Shown here in pieces: positions 41,789 to 50,250 of a stretch of 64,000 nucleotides of DNA. The translations under genes were made by a program, and so were the position numbers. This DNA is from Neobacillus sp. FSL H8-0543. GTDB lineage: Bacteria; Bacillota; Bacilli; Bacillales; Cytobacillaceae. The notes below the pieces were generated by a model. That model searched no databases. It was not told the origin of the DNA and was given only the letters and a program-made list of their open reading frames with translations. Each line of letters starts with the position of its first letter. The first letter of the stretch is position 1. The stretch lies in assembly GCF_038592905.1 (NCBI RefSeq), contig NZ_CP151943.1, positions 1,924,501 through 1,988,500 on the forward strand, given 5' to 3'.

Positions 41789-43723
41789 TTAAAGCGTATT
41801 GTTATTCTCTTGTGAAACGACTTTAACCTGTGTGATGAAGAATCTATCATTTACTTTTTTTACCGTATAAGAGTTTTTAAATGTCTTTGTTGTTCCTTCA
41901 TAATCATCACCACTATAAATGGTATAGACCTCCGTACAATTTACGGTATAGACTCCATCCGCCGAGCTGTTTATGCTATCAATCTCGTAATCAACTAAAT
42001 CCTCTCTAATATCCTTTTCATAGGTGCTTTCAACAAAGTTCGTTTGCTCCTTGTAAAAGGCACTTGTAGGATCGAGATACTCTTGAATATAAGATGCATT
42101 CCCGCTATTTACCGCATAGTGGAAATTAGAGATGTACCGATCCATTAAATGGCTAACATCACTCTTATCCATTTCCAATTCTAGTTCTTTATAATACTTT
42201 TCGGCGTCAGCTTTTGAAGACTGCGTAAAGATTTGAGTGCTGCCATCATAATCAACCGATAACGTATGGTCTTCTCCCAAAGAAAAACTCATACTTTCTC
42301 CCTCAGAACTAGCATTTATATAGTGATAACCCGAATAGTCATTGTCAAACAAATCCTCTTCGCCGGTTTGCAAGTTCACAAAAGTCCCATTACTTTCGAT
42401 TTCTACAAATAACGAATCTCCTTCATAATCAACGCTCCATACACCAGCAATATCCTCAAAGGTTAAAAGATTGGAATGAACCAGACCATTTTGATAATAA
42501 GCATTGGAAAACTGGTTTAAGTCCTTTTCAATTACCTTTTTATCACTCATATTTTCCATCAGATATAATTGATCATCGCTTGAAAACACGAGATTTCCAA
42601 AGAACTGGTGATACTCCTCCACATCACTAGCCACTTTCTTTCCATTGACATACAAGTCCTGATCATCTGTTTGATAAACAATCTCCCCTTTAGGAGTCAC
42701 ATCATATTTCAAAACAGAGCTGCCTACTTTTTCAGAGTCCTTATCTCCTTCAAGCTTAAACAACTTTTGGTCCTGGTCCATATAAATGACCGTGCCATCC
42801 TGGACGGTAAACAGGCTGATATCACTGGCTAATTTAGTGGATTTCTCCTCATTCTCTTTCCTCTTATACAAATTATCATCATCATTTATATAGTAAAAAT
42901 AACCTTTATCATATTGAAAATCTCTAATATCACTCGCAATTTTTTTAGATTCACCGCCACTAGAAATGGCAGATAGATATAACTCCGTTGAATCCTCATC
43001 TTCCACATTGTAATAAACTAAATTCGAATCGACTTTAATAATTGAGTTTGGTGAAACCTCATCACTCGTAATTTTAATGCTTTCCTCTCCCGCCTTTTTA
43101 TAAAATAAAGAATAATCATCGTCCAAATATGCTATTTCTTCCTTACCTTTTAAATTCGTAAAATAGAAAACATCACTATCTATTTCTGTCTCTTGGTGAT
43201 CATTGATATTGTACTTGGATAAATCTCCATCATTTTCTAAAAAATAGATATGGTCTCCGACTAATTCATACTGGCTAACAGTAGAAGAGATCTTTTCCTC
43301 CTCATTTTCACCATTAACTATATACAGGTCTCCATCCGAGTTCTGAAAGGTTACAAGATCCTCACGATAATCCCCCTCGAAATGGGAAACATCCTTAGCA
43401 ATCTTTACCTTTTCTTTTCCCTTTTCAAACTCATATAATTCATTTTCTTGATTAATAAACAATACCTTATCCTGGCTATTGATGTAAGAATAAGAACCAT
43501 CCCTCACATCACTCGCAATTTTCTCTTTTTCTCCATCCTCCGAAACCAGGAATAAATCGCCAAAACTCACATCATATTCACCAGTATATTTCTCCTCAAA
43601 CATAAGAAACACTTGATGAATCTTTTCTGGCTTACTTTCTCCTTGAACCCCATCGTTATTGCAACCGGCTAATAAAAGCATACCGATAAATAACAATAAA
43701 ACCATATAAGTACGACCCCTCAA
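41789..43723 (-). CDS. Repeat lipoprotein with beta-propeller-like and TcaA-like C-terminal domain
   Basis: A lipoprotein of about 644 residues with lipobox LLLAGC (about residues 17-22). The following 430 residues are about ten degenerate 38-40-residue units with the core [KS]xIASDV..F.....Y..[DN]...LY, each a likely beta-propeller blade of the DUF5050 type. The last 120 residues (MDRYISNFHYAVNSGNASYI, then YTVKKVNDRFFITQV) look like the NTF2-like domain of TcaA and YvbJ. Strongly acidic. The TTG at 43723 follows AAGGGGTGTCTGGG; the in-frame ATG at 43705 is an alternative. Outer face of the membrane; ligand unknown. Confidence 0.75.
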   Translation of the reverse strand: MRGRTYMVLLLFIGMLLLAGCNNDGVQGESKPEKIHQVFLMFEEKYTGEYDVSFGDLFLVSEDGEKEKIASDVRDGSYSYINSQDKVLFINQENELYEFEKGKEKVKIAKDVSHFEGDYREDLVTFQNSDGDLYIVNGENEEEKISSTVSQYELVGDHIYFLENDGDLSKYNINDHQETEIDSDVFYFTNLKGKEEIAYLDDDYSLFYKKAGEESIKITSDEVSPNSIIKVDSNLVYYNVEDEDSTELYLSAISSGGESKKIASDIRDFQYDKGYFYYINDDDNLYKRKENEEKSTKLASDISLFTVQDGTVIYMDQDQKLFKLEGDKDSEKVGSSVLKYDVTPKGEIVYQTDDQDLYVNGKKVASDVEEYHQFFGNLVFSSDDQLYLMENMSDKKVIEKDLNQFSNAYYQNGLVHSNLLTFEDIAGVWSVDYEGDSLFVEIESNGTFVNLQTGEEDLFDNDYSGYHYINASSEGESMSFSLGEDHTLSVDYDGSTQIFTQSSKADAEKYYKELELEMDKSDVSHLMDRYISNFHYAVNSGNASYIQEYLDPTSAFYKEQTNFVESTYEKDIREDLVDYEIDSINSSADGVYTVNCTEVYTIYSGDDYEGTTKTFKNSYTVKKVNDRFFITQVKVVSQENNNTL

Positions 43724-43804
43724 CCCAGACACCCCTTTTTTCTCTATATCATCTATCAATCTAAGAAAATTATATCAGAAAAATAACATTTATTTGCAAA
43801 TAAA

Positions 43805-43858
43805 TTATTCCAAAAGAACCAGGTGCGGTTCTTCTGGCTTTTTTGGAATTCCTATCAT
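43805..43858 (-). CDS. Possible 17-residue peptide within a repeat hairpin
   Basis: ATG 43858 follows TTTTGGAGGATACA, a perfect ribosome binding site, and reads MIGIPKKPEEPHLVLLE before TAA. The last codons lie inside a hairpin (AGAACC..GGTTCT) of the dispersed repeat family, which also acts as a plausible terminator for the kinase gene upstream. The strong start signal is the only support. Confidence 0.2.
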   Translation of the reverse strand: MIGIPKKPEEPHLVLLE

Positions 43859-43897
43859 TGTATCCTCCAAAATCCTTTGTAGACCTTCCCCTTGGTT

Positions 43898-45094
43898 TTA
43901 AGTAGCTGGAAAGCGAATGGTGATGGTTGTTCCATGACCGATGGAAGATTGGAAGTCAATCGTGCCTTTAAATTTTTCAACGATGTTAAAGCAAATCATC
44001 ATCCCTAAGCCTGTTCCTTTACTTTTTAGCGAATAAAAAGGGGTGCCTAAAGAGGCCACTTCTGCTTCTGTCATTCCCCGTCCATAATCGATCACGCTAA
44101 TGACAACAAAATCCTGTTCCCTTCCCGCTGTCACAAGAACCTGTTCACCAATATTTGAAGCTTCAATCGCATTTTTAATCAAATTAATCAGTAATTGTTT
44201 AAGCTCAATGTTGTTAGCGGCGATCGTACAATCACCCGTTACCTCTAGTGCAATCCGGTTATCATGTAAAAGTCCATAGGAATGGAGCAAATCGGTGACA
44301 CTTTTGAGAACAGCCCTTACATCGACATACTCCGTAACATTCTCTCTATCTGGTTTCGCAACCGTTAAAAATTGAGAAATAACCTCTTCAGCGGTATCTA
44401 ATTCATCAATCATCAAAGTAATTTGTCCTTTTCTTTCATCGCTAAAAGCAGAATCTTGCTCAAAAAATTGCAAAAAACCCTTCACAACTGTCAGAGGATT
44501 TCTAATTTCATGTGCGACAGCAGCTGCAAGCTGGCCGGTTGTCTTCAACCGTTCAGAATGTTGGATTTGCTCATAATAGATTTGTTGTTTCTTCATGCGT
44601 CCATTCGTTAAGTAAAAAATGAAATAGACAATAATCTGACTCGCTATAAAGTTAAAGAAGTTTCCTATTAAATCTTCTTCTACATAGGGATATTGCAGTC
44701 CTTCAATCAACAAAATATAGGCAAATATTATCACTATAGATAGAAAGTTTAATAACAAGGAAAAGTAAAAAAGCATTGTATCAAAATATAAGATGGCTAG
44801 AGCGGGAATAAAGCACAGAAAAACAAAGGTCGATGACGTTTCAGGATAGAAAAGGAAAAGGGTATAAAAATAAACGGATGCGACAGTCATGATAGTCCAT
44901 CTTAGAAAAGCCGTACCATTTTTAGGATAAAGCAGTAAACACACAGATAGGATTAACACCTGAATACTATGGGTTACGTAAACAAATCCGTGTTCACCCA
45001 AACGCGGGTTATCAATAAACAAGCCAGAAAGCATAATAACAATAATAATCCACGCAACAATATAATATATTTTCTTATTAGTAGTCTCTTTCAT
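43898..45094 (-). CDS. Sensor histidine kinase, KinB-like
   Basis: A membrane kinase of 398 residues with six N-terminal transmembrane segments and almost no extracellular loops (about 8-165), then HisKA with the phosphoacceptor in AAVAHEIRNPLTVVKGFLQF (about His194), and HATPase with NLIKNAIEASN, DYGRGM and GTGLGMMI. This is the architecture of KinB and related sporulation kinases that feed phosphate to Spo0F. No response regulator lies next to it, as is usual for phosphorelay kinases. ATG 45094 follows AAAAGGAGTTTTT. Confidence 0.9.
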   Translation of the reverse strand: MKETTNKKIYYIVAWIIIVIMLSGLFIDNPRLGEHGFVYVTHSIQVLILSVCLLLYPKNGTAFLRWTIMTVASVYFYTLFLFYPETSSTFVFLCFIPALAILYFDTMLFYFSLLLNFLSIVIIFAYILLIEGLQYPYVEEDLIGNFFNFIASQIIVYFIFYLTNGRMKKQQIYYEQIQHSERLKTTGQLAAAVAHEIRNPLTVVKGFLQFFEQDSAFSDERKGQITLMIDELDTAEEVISQFLTVAKPDRENVTEYVDVRAVLKSVTDLLHSYGLLHDNRIALEVTGDCTIAANNIELKQLLINLIKNAIEASNIGEQVLVTAGREQDFVVISVIDYGRGMTEAEVASLGTPFYSLKSKGTGLGMMICFNIVEKFKGTIDFQSSIGHGTTITIRFPAT

Positions 45095-45296
45095 AAAAAC
45101 TCCTTTTGATAATAAAACTAAAACACTTACACTCTAAAATATACCATTTATTTATACTTACTATTTTTCTATTAAACGAGCTCACCATAAGGAGTACTGA
45201 GGATATCGTATGAGAAAATGGTAAATAGTGCAATCCTTTTTTTCTCGCATTTGCTTTTTTAAAAAAATAAATTTTTCCAGGGAGAGATGTTGGACT

Positions 45297-46172
45297 ATGT
45301 ATACAGTAAAGCGGCTTAACGAAAAAACTTTTGATCAGGCACTATATATATGGAATGAGGGCTTTAAAGGATATTTCGTGGAGGTAACGATGACCCTTGA
45401 TGCGTTTATGGGGAAAATAGTTAAAGAAAACCTATCCATTTCCAAGTCAATTGTTGCCTATGATGAGATTAAACCTGTAGGAATTCTTTTAAATGGAATA
45501 CAAGAAGTGAATGGGGTCAAAATCGCTTGGAATGGCGGTACGGCAGTAGTTCCGGAGTACCGCAAAAAAGGCGTTGGCAAATTTCTAATTGAAACATCTG
45601 AGGAAATTTATCGAGCGGATAAAGTTGAAATCGCTACGCTAGAAGCGATCAGCGAAAACACACCGGCAATCGAGCTGTATAAAAAAATGGGCTACGAAAT
45701 CGTCGATTCTCTTTTGTGGATGAATCATGATCAAGAATTGGCGTTTGAGGAAACTAACCATCACTTTTCCTATAAAAATGGCTGTGCTCACGATATCCTC
45801 TCATTGGACATTTACAATACAAACATCAAACCCTGGCAAACCGAATGGTTTAACATCAAAGATGCTGAGCTGCTAACTATTTCAGATCCTGCTTCTAATA
45901 CCAATGTCGGGTATTTTTTATATCGGAAGGTTCTGGATAATAGCGGCCGTCAGACCGGAACAGTCTTATACCAGGGTACGGCAGTTAATGGAAGCACTTA
46001 TCAGAAGCATGTCATCTTGGCTGGTTTGAAGCAAGTGTTTCAACCCCATAAAGCACAGCAGAAACGAATCACAGTGAATATCCCTCTTAAAAATAAAGTG
46101 TTAGTCAACTCACTAAAGGAATTAGGCTTTTCAGTCTCAACAAAACAGGCATTTATGACGAAAAGACTTTAG
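45297..46172 (+). CDS. GNAT-family N-acetyltransferase
   Basis: A protein of 291 residues. The N-terminal half is a GNAT domain with the acetyl-CoA loop VVPEYRKKGVGKFLIE (about 84-99) and the following NTPAIELYKKMGYEIVDS. The second half is a degenerate GNAT-like module (VGYFLYRKVLDN, GSTYQKHVILAGLKQV, VLVNSLKELGF), a two-domain layout seen in several Bacillus acetyltransferases of unknown substrate. ATG 45297 is used because upstream sequence to 45228 lacks a site and reads like non-coding T-rich sequence. Confidence 0.85.
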   Translation: MYTVKRLNEKTFDQALYIWNEGFKGYFVEVTMTLDAFMGKIVKENLSISKSIVAYDEIKPVGILLNGIQEVNGVKIAWNGGTAVVPEYRKKGVGKFLIETSEEIYRADKVEIATLEAISENTPAIELYKKMGYEIVDSLLWMNHDQELAFEETNHHFSYKNGCAHDILSLDIYNTNIKPWQTEWFNIKDAELLTISDPASNTNVGYFLYRKVLDNSGRQTGTVLYQGTAVNGSTYQKHVILAGLKQVFQPHKAQQKRITVNIPLKNKVLVNSLKELGFSVSTKQAFMTKRL

Positions 46173-46184
46173 GCCACCGTTGGC

Positions 46185-46237
46185 AGGGGGCGGTTCTCGT
46201 GGCTCTTTTCCAATGAAAAAAACAACCAGAACCGTCC
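46185..46237. repeat. Two-armed dispersed repeat, terminator of GNAT gene
   Basis: GGGGGCGGTTCTCGTGG and ACCAGAACCGTCC face each other across a short A/T-rich loop, 12 bases past the GNAT stop codon. Confidence 0.65.
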
Positions 46238-46263
46238 GAAATCCTTGAAGAACGTTGATTTGG

Positions 46264-47065
46264 GGCTATCTTTTTCCACCGAAGTTTCATGTATCTGCCA
46301 AATTGGTTGCTCTATCTGCCTTTTTCGATGTTCTATCTGCCTAAATCTTCAATCTATCTACCGATTTGATTGCTGACTCCATTTATAAACTAAAGTTACC
46401 TCACTTCGGCACTTAGATTTTCTTTATATGGAATTTACCTTTAATAATTTGGTGAATTCCTTGGAAATTAAGTGCTTCGTGGCTTACCTTTTCCACCGAA
46501 GTCTCTCTTATCTGCCAAATGGATGGCTCTATCTGCCTTTTTCGTTGTTCTATCTGCCTAAATCATCATTCTATCTGCCGATTTGATTGCTGACTCCATT
46601 TATTAACTAAAGTTACCTCACTTCGGCACTTAAATTTCCTTTATATGGAATTTACCTTTGATAATTAGGTGAATTCCTTGGACATTAAGTGCTTCGTGGC
46701 TTACTTTTTCCACCGAAGTCTCTTTTATCTGCCATATGGATGGTACTATCTGCATTTTTCGATGTTCTATCTGCCTAAATCATCATTCTATCTGCCGATT
46801 TGATCGCTGACACCATTTATAATCTAAAGTTACCTCACTTCGGCACTTAGATTTTCCTTTATATAGGATTTATCTTTAGTAATTAGGTGAATTCCTTGGA
46901 CATCAGTGCTTCATGGCTATCTTTTTCCACCAAAGTTTCGTGTATCTGCCAAATTGGTTGCCCTATCTGCCTTTTTCGATGTTCTATCTGCCTAAATCAT
47001 CATTCTATCTGCTGATTGGATTACTCACCTCAATTTGAAACTTAAGATACCTCACTCTGGCACAG
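46264..47065. repeat. 216-bp tandem array with phased ATCTGCC boxes
   Basis: Nearly four units of about 216 bases start at 46264, 46482, 46698 and 46915; the last is cut short near 47065. Each unit begins with a CTTCGTGG..CCACCGAAG dyad (two arms around TTTTTC), then holds four ATCTGCC boxes spaced exactly 21 bases apart, then CTCACTTCGGCACTTA and an AT-rich tail ending GGTGAATTCCTTGGA. Units are 85-95 percent alike by eye. There is no open frame. The 1 kb between the GNAT and hydrolase genes is made almost wholly of this array. Confidence 0.9.
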
Positions 47066-47242
47066 GTATTTCCTTGTTCAAGTTAAAAAGCACCCCTTGT
47101 TATTTCTCCCCACCACTTTTCAAACATACCTCTCTAAGACGGCATAAAAAAGCCACCAGAACTGTCCCCCTTGCTCCTCAATGTATAGTTTTTCCTCGAA
47201 CGAATCAAAATAATGTATGACCCCAAAATCGAGGAGTGGGAC

Positions 47243-48076
47243 ATGTTGTCTGTCAATGGATTGAACCAATCATATATTAAAGTCGGGAATATCAACTTGT
47301 ACTGTGAATACCTATTGAATGACAAACCTCCAATTCTTCTGATCCACGGCTTTGCCTCTTCTACCTATACGTTTCGTCGTATCATACCTTTATTACAAAA
47401 AGAGTTTTCAATCATTGCCGTTGACCTTCCCGGCTTTGGAAGAAGCGAGAAGTCCACTTCTTTTATTTATAGTTTTCAAAACTATGCGAAGTTAATGATT
47501 GAATGCATCGAACAGTTTGGATTTCCTAACACTTATGTTGTTGCTCATTCAATGGGAGGCCAAATTGCGCTAAATATGGCACTAATTGCTCCTGAGAAAA
47601 TAAACAAAATAATTTTGTTATGTAGTTCAGGCTATGTAAAGCGTTCAAAAAAATTTCTCATTTACAGTTCCTATTTACCATTCTTTGAAAAATTCATTCA
47701 TTATTATGTTGGAAGAAAAGATGTCAGGGATCACCTGCGGAACGTCTTTTTTAATCAAAACTTGATCAATGATGAATTGATTCATGAATTTGGTAGACCG
47801 CTATCCGAAAAAGGATTTTATAAAGCGTTAATTCGACTACTGCGTCATCGTGAGGGTGATTTATTGCCCCATCAACTTCAGGATATACAAGTCCCAACAT
47901 TATTAATATGGGGAGAGAACGATCGAGTTGTTCCTTTGAAGGTAGGTCAACAGTTAGTACAAGATTTACCCGTTGCCAAGTTAATTACCTATGAAAAAAC
48001 AGGACATCTAATTACGGAGGAAAGACCAGAGCATGTCTTTGAGAATATATTGATGCATACGATCTATCAATTGTAG
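47243..48076 (+). CDS. Alpha/beta-fold hydrolase
   Basis: A protein of 277 residues with the oxyanion HGFASSTYTF (about 35), nucleophile elbow AHSMGGQIA (Ser about 106), acid in WGENDRVVPL and histidine in EKTGHLIT. It resembles the MhpC/DhmA group of C-C bond hydrolases and haloalkane dehalogenases; substrate unknown. The ATG at 47243 follows GAGGAGTGGGAC; a start at 47213 lies before the site. Single gene, ended by a strong terminator. Confidence 0.88.
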   Translation: MLSVNGLNQSYIKVGNINLYCEYLLNDKPPILLIHGFASSTYTFRRIIPLLQKEFSIIAVDLPGFGRSEKSTSFIYSFQNYAKLMIECIEQFGFPNTYVVAHSMGGQIALNMALIAPEKINKIILLCSSGYVKRSKKFLIYSSYLPFFEKFIHYYVGRKDVRDHLRNVFFNQNLINDELIHEFGRPLSEKGFYKALIRLLRHREGDLLPHQLQDIQVPTLLIWGENDRVVPLKVGQQLVQDLPVAKLITYEKTGHLITEERPEHVFENILMHTIYQL

Positions 48077-48114
48077 CGAAAATCGATCAGTTCTATAAGA
48101 GTAGAAAGAAGAAG

Positions 48115-48167
48115 AGCAGACTCAAAAAAGTGGTTACACCACGAAATTTTGAGTCTGCTTATTTTTA
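48115..48167. terminator. Bidirectional terminator
   Basis: AGCAGACTCAAAA and TTTTGAGTCTGCT form a 13-pair stem followed by TATTTTTAT; it lies between two convergent genes. An inner TGGT/ACCA pairs within the loop. Confidence 0.88.
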
Positions 48168-48179
48168 TAATAATGGAAT

Positions 48180-49316
48180 TTAGGATAGTTTTACTTTTCT
48201 TTCTTCATAGTAAGGCTCACTTGCCTTAAGAATGAATTGTAGAATATCTTCAGCTGCATTTGCATTAATAAATATCCTTTGACTGTTTATAATTTTATTC
48301 AGTTTTTCTCCATCCTTATCAAGTAATTCGTTTATTGTTTGCGTAATGTCCTTTGGATTTTTACATACCACTCCTAAATTGAACTTTTCAGCAAAGGTTG
48401 GATTATCTTCTTCCTGACCAGGTAAAGCCCCAGTAATGATTAGCGGAGTATTGGAAGCGATCGCCTCAAACATGACATTCGGACTACCTCTGGTAAAAGC
48501 GATATCCGAAGTCAGCATCAAATCCTGAATATTTTGGATAAAACCATAAATCTCTACTCTATCAGCATATTTGTCGATAAGGGATTTTTCCAGCTTCGTT
48601 TTCAGTTTTTCATTTTTCCCAGCTACTATTTTCACTGTACAATCAAAATGATTAAGCATGGTTTCTGCTATTTTCTTCATATTTCCTACCCCTTCACCAC
48701 CGCTCATGATCAAAACCGTTAAAGATTGTCCCCTTTTATATAATTTTCGTTTAACGTTTTTCTGAAAGAATCGGGAACGGACTGGAAATCCTGAAACCTT
48801 AATTTTCTCATCAGGAATCCCAAATTCAATACACTTATTTTGGGCCTCAATCGTTGGGCTAATAATGTAATTTGCCCTACGATCAGCCCATAGGGGATAA
48901 ATGTTCACAAGATCGGCAATGAGAGTAATGAAAGGAATATTTATATTTTCCTTTTCTAAAATGTTCAAGATGGAGCCATTAAAATTCGGATGCACGGATA
49001 AAATCAGATCTGGTTTAACCTCGGTCAGTAATTTTAGAAAATTATCCCTTATTAATGTTTCTATAACATTGTCTACTATCGATGGTTTTAAAGCTGAGAG
49101 TTTCCAAAGCATCTTCCAGAGATTTTCTGAATTTCTTGTGATAGGGCCATAGGATTTTCCTATTTTTACGAGCAACTGTTTACCAAGTGAAAATCCATCA
49201 ACTACACGAATTTTTACGTCATTATGATTCTTGACGGTCTCACACAGAGATTCTGTTATACTTTTATGTCCATGCCCCGTATGGTCGGAAGAAATAATTA
49301 GTAATTTCTTTTCCAT
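48180..49316 (-). CDS. MGDG-synthase-like glycosyltransferase (UgtP family)
   Basis: A GT-B fold glycosyltransferase of 378 residues. N-terminal SSDHTGHGHKSITESL is the signature of monogalactosyldiacylglycerol synthases, and LSVHPNFNGSILNILE plus PFITLIADLVNIYPLWADR follow. The C-terminal donor site has VLIMSGGEGVGNM and FTRGSPNVMFEAIASNTPLI. B. subtilis UgtP adds glucose to diacylglycerol for glycolipids and LTA anchors; this one has unusual SPNVMFEAIA in place of the canonical GGxT/xEA motif, so the lipid or sugar may differ. ATG 49316 follows AAGGGGCTGATCTT. Confidence 0.87.
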   Translation of the reverse strand: MEKKLLIISSDHTGHGHKSITESLCETVKNHNDVKIRVVDGFSLGKQLLVKIGKSYGPITRNSENLWKMLWKLSALKPSIVDNVIETLIRDNFLKLLTEVKPDLILSVHPNFNGSILNILEKENINIPFITLIADLVNIYPLWADRRANYIISPTIEAQNKCIEFGIPDEKIKVSGFPVRSRFFQKNVKRKLYKRGQSLTVLIMSGGEGVGNMKKIAETMLNHFDCTVKIVAGKNEKLKTKLEKSLIDKYADRVEIYGFIQNIQDLMLTSDIAFTRGSPNVMFEAIASNTPLIITGALPGQEEDNPTFAEKFNLGVVCKNPKDITQTINELLDKDGEKLNKIINSQRIFINANAAEDILQFILKASEPYYEERKVKLS

Positions 49317-49806
49317 AAGATCAGCCCCTTTTTTGGACGTAAGCGAATAGTCAGTATAACTAAATTATATTAGGAGCTGGTTATTTCATTATTAATTCCA
49401 TGTAAAGAGTATGTATATATTTGGTAAGGGCCATGAGTAAGGGGCCAAGGGGACGGCTCTTCGTGTGGTAAAAAGGAATAACTCGATAACATGATCCCTA
49501 AGCTCAGAGGATATTAATTACTGACAGCCGTCAGTATCGAAAGCAAATACTTGAAGGAAGAGTTTGAGCGAATTCACCGATAAATAAAAGGTATTTTTAT
49601 TAATTAATTTTATGTGTTTTAGCCAGCGTCGCTATACTCGTGACTCATTAGCAAAAAGCCAAAAGAACTTGTCCCCCTGGCCTAATCAAATCTGTATTTT
49701 TCGGCATAAATTATTCTAAGGAAAGTCAAAGAAGTAGTTAGTAATAAATATAGAGAGATAACAAAAGGAGGACGATAATTAATCTTTTAACAGGGGAGCA
49801 TATGAG
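49317..49806. other. Intergenic region with two dispersed repeats
   Basis: No gene. Half-sites of the GGGGACGGTTCT family lie at about 49448-49476 and, inverted, 49660-49685, with a CTGAC-agcc-GTCAG dyad near 49520 between them. They may be the two arms of one expanded element of about 240 bases. Confidence 0.45.
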
Positions 49807-50130
49807 GTGGAATTTTTAAGAATCTATATCCGACAGGACGCATTCATTTTGATTCCTGTTTTATATTTTATAGGATTATTTCTAAGCCAAACTCCATTTA
49901 TACCGCGATGGAGCCATGCATGGATTCAGGTCACCTTCGGTATTATATCTTGTCTTCTTTATTATGGAATGGCCATAACATCCGTTGTTCAAGGAATACT
50001 TGTGACAGGTGCAGCCGTTATTTTTCGAGACTTACTTCATAATACACTACATGGAATAAATGAAAATAAGACAGGTAAGAAATTTGAACCCTCTAAAGGT
50101 GAAAAAGAAGAAGATCAAAATCAAGGGTAA
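49807..50130 (+). CDS. Holin-like small membrane protein (phage holin family)
   Basis: Encodes 107 residues with three hydrophobic segments (AFILIPVLYFIGLFL, WIQVTFGIISCLLYYGMAI, VVQGILVTGAAVIF) and a charged tail, matching the phage holin superfamily found in Bacillus phages and PBSX-like elements. GTG start after GGGGAGCATATGAG. No phage genes or lysin lie near it, so it is a domesticated or stray holin; a role in protein export or spore lysis is possible but not shown. A strong terminator follows. Confidence 0.75.
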   Translation: MEFLRIYIRQDAFILIPVLYFIGLFLSQTPFIPRWSHAWIQVTFGIISCLLYYGMAITSVVQGILVTGAAVIFRDLLHNTLHGINENKTGKKFEPSKGEKEEDQNQG

Positions 50131-50142
50131 GAAAGAGATAAC

Positions 50143-50199
50143 GAATACACACCTGAGAATACCTTTATTCACGGAATTCTCAGGTGTGTATTCGTTTTT
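50143..50199 (+). terminator. Strong terminator after holin-like gene
   Basis: GAATACACACCTGAGAAT and ATTCTCAGGTGTGTATTC form a perfect 18-pair stem around a 15-base loop, followed by GTTTTTA. It also faces the end of the GMC gene. Confidence 0.95.
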
Positions 50200-50250
50200 A
50201 TTAAAAGATTTTTTCCAATAGTTACCTATCTTCGGTGACAGGCACAAAAG

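Noticed and set aside
46264..47065. CRISPR-like array (regular short boxes at 21-base spacing)
   Set aside because: The boxes are only seven bases long, the sequence between them is conserved from one 216-bp unit to the next, and there are no cas genes.
49807..50130. Prophage
   Set aside because: Only a holin-like gene is present; no integrase, structural or lysin genes are in the neighbourhood.
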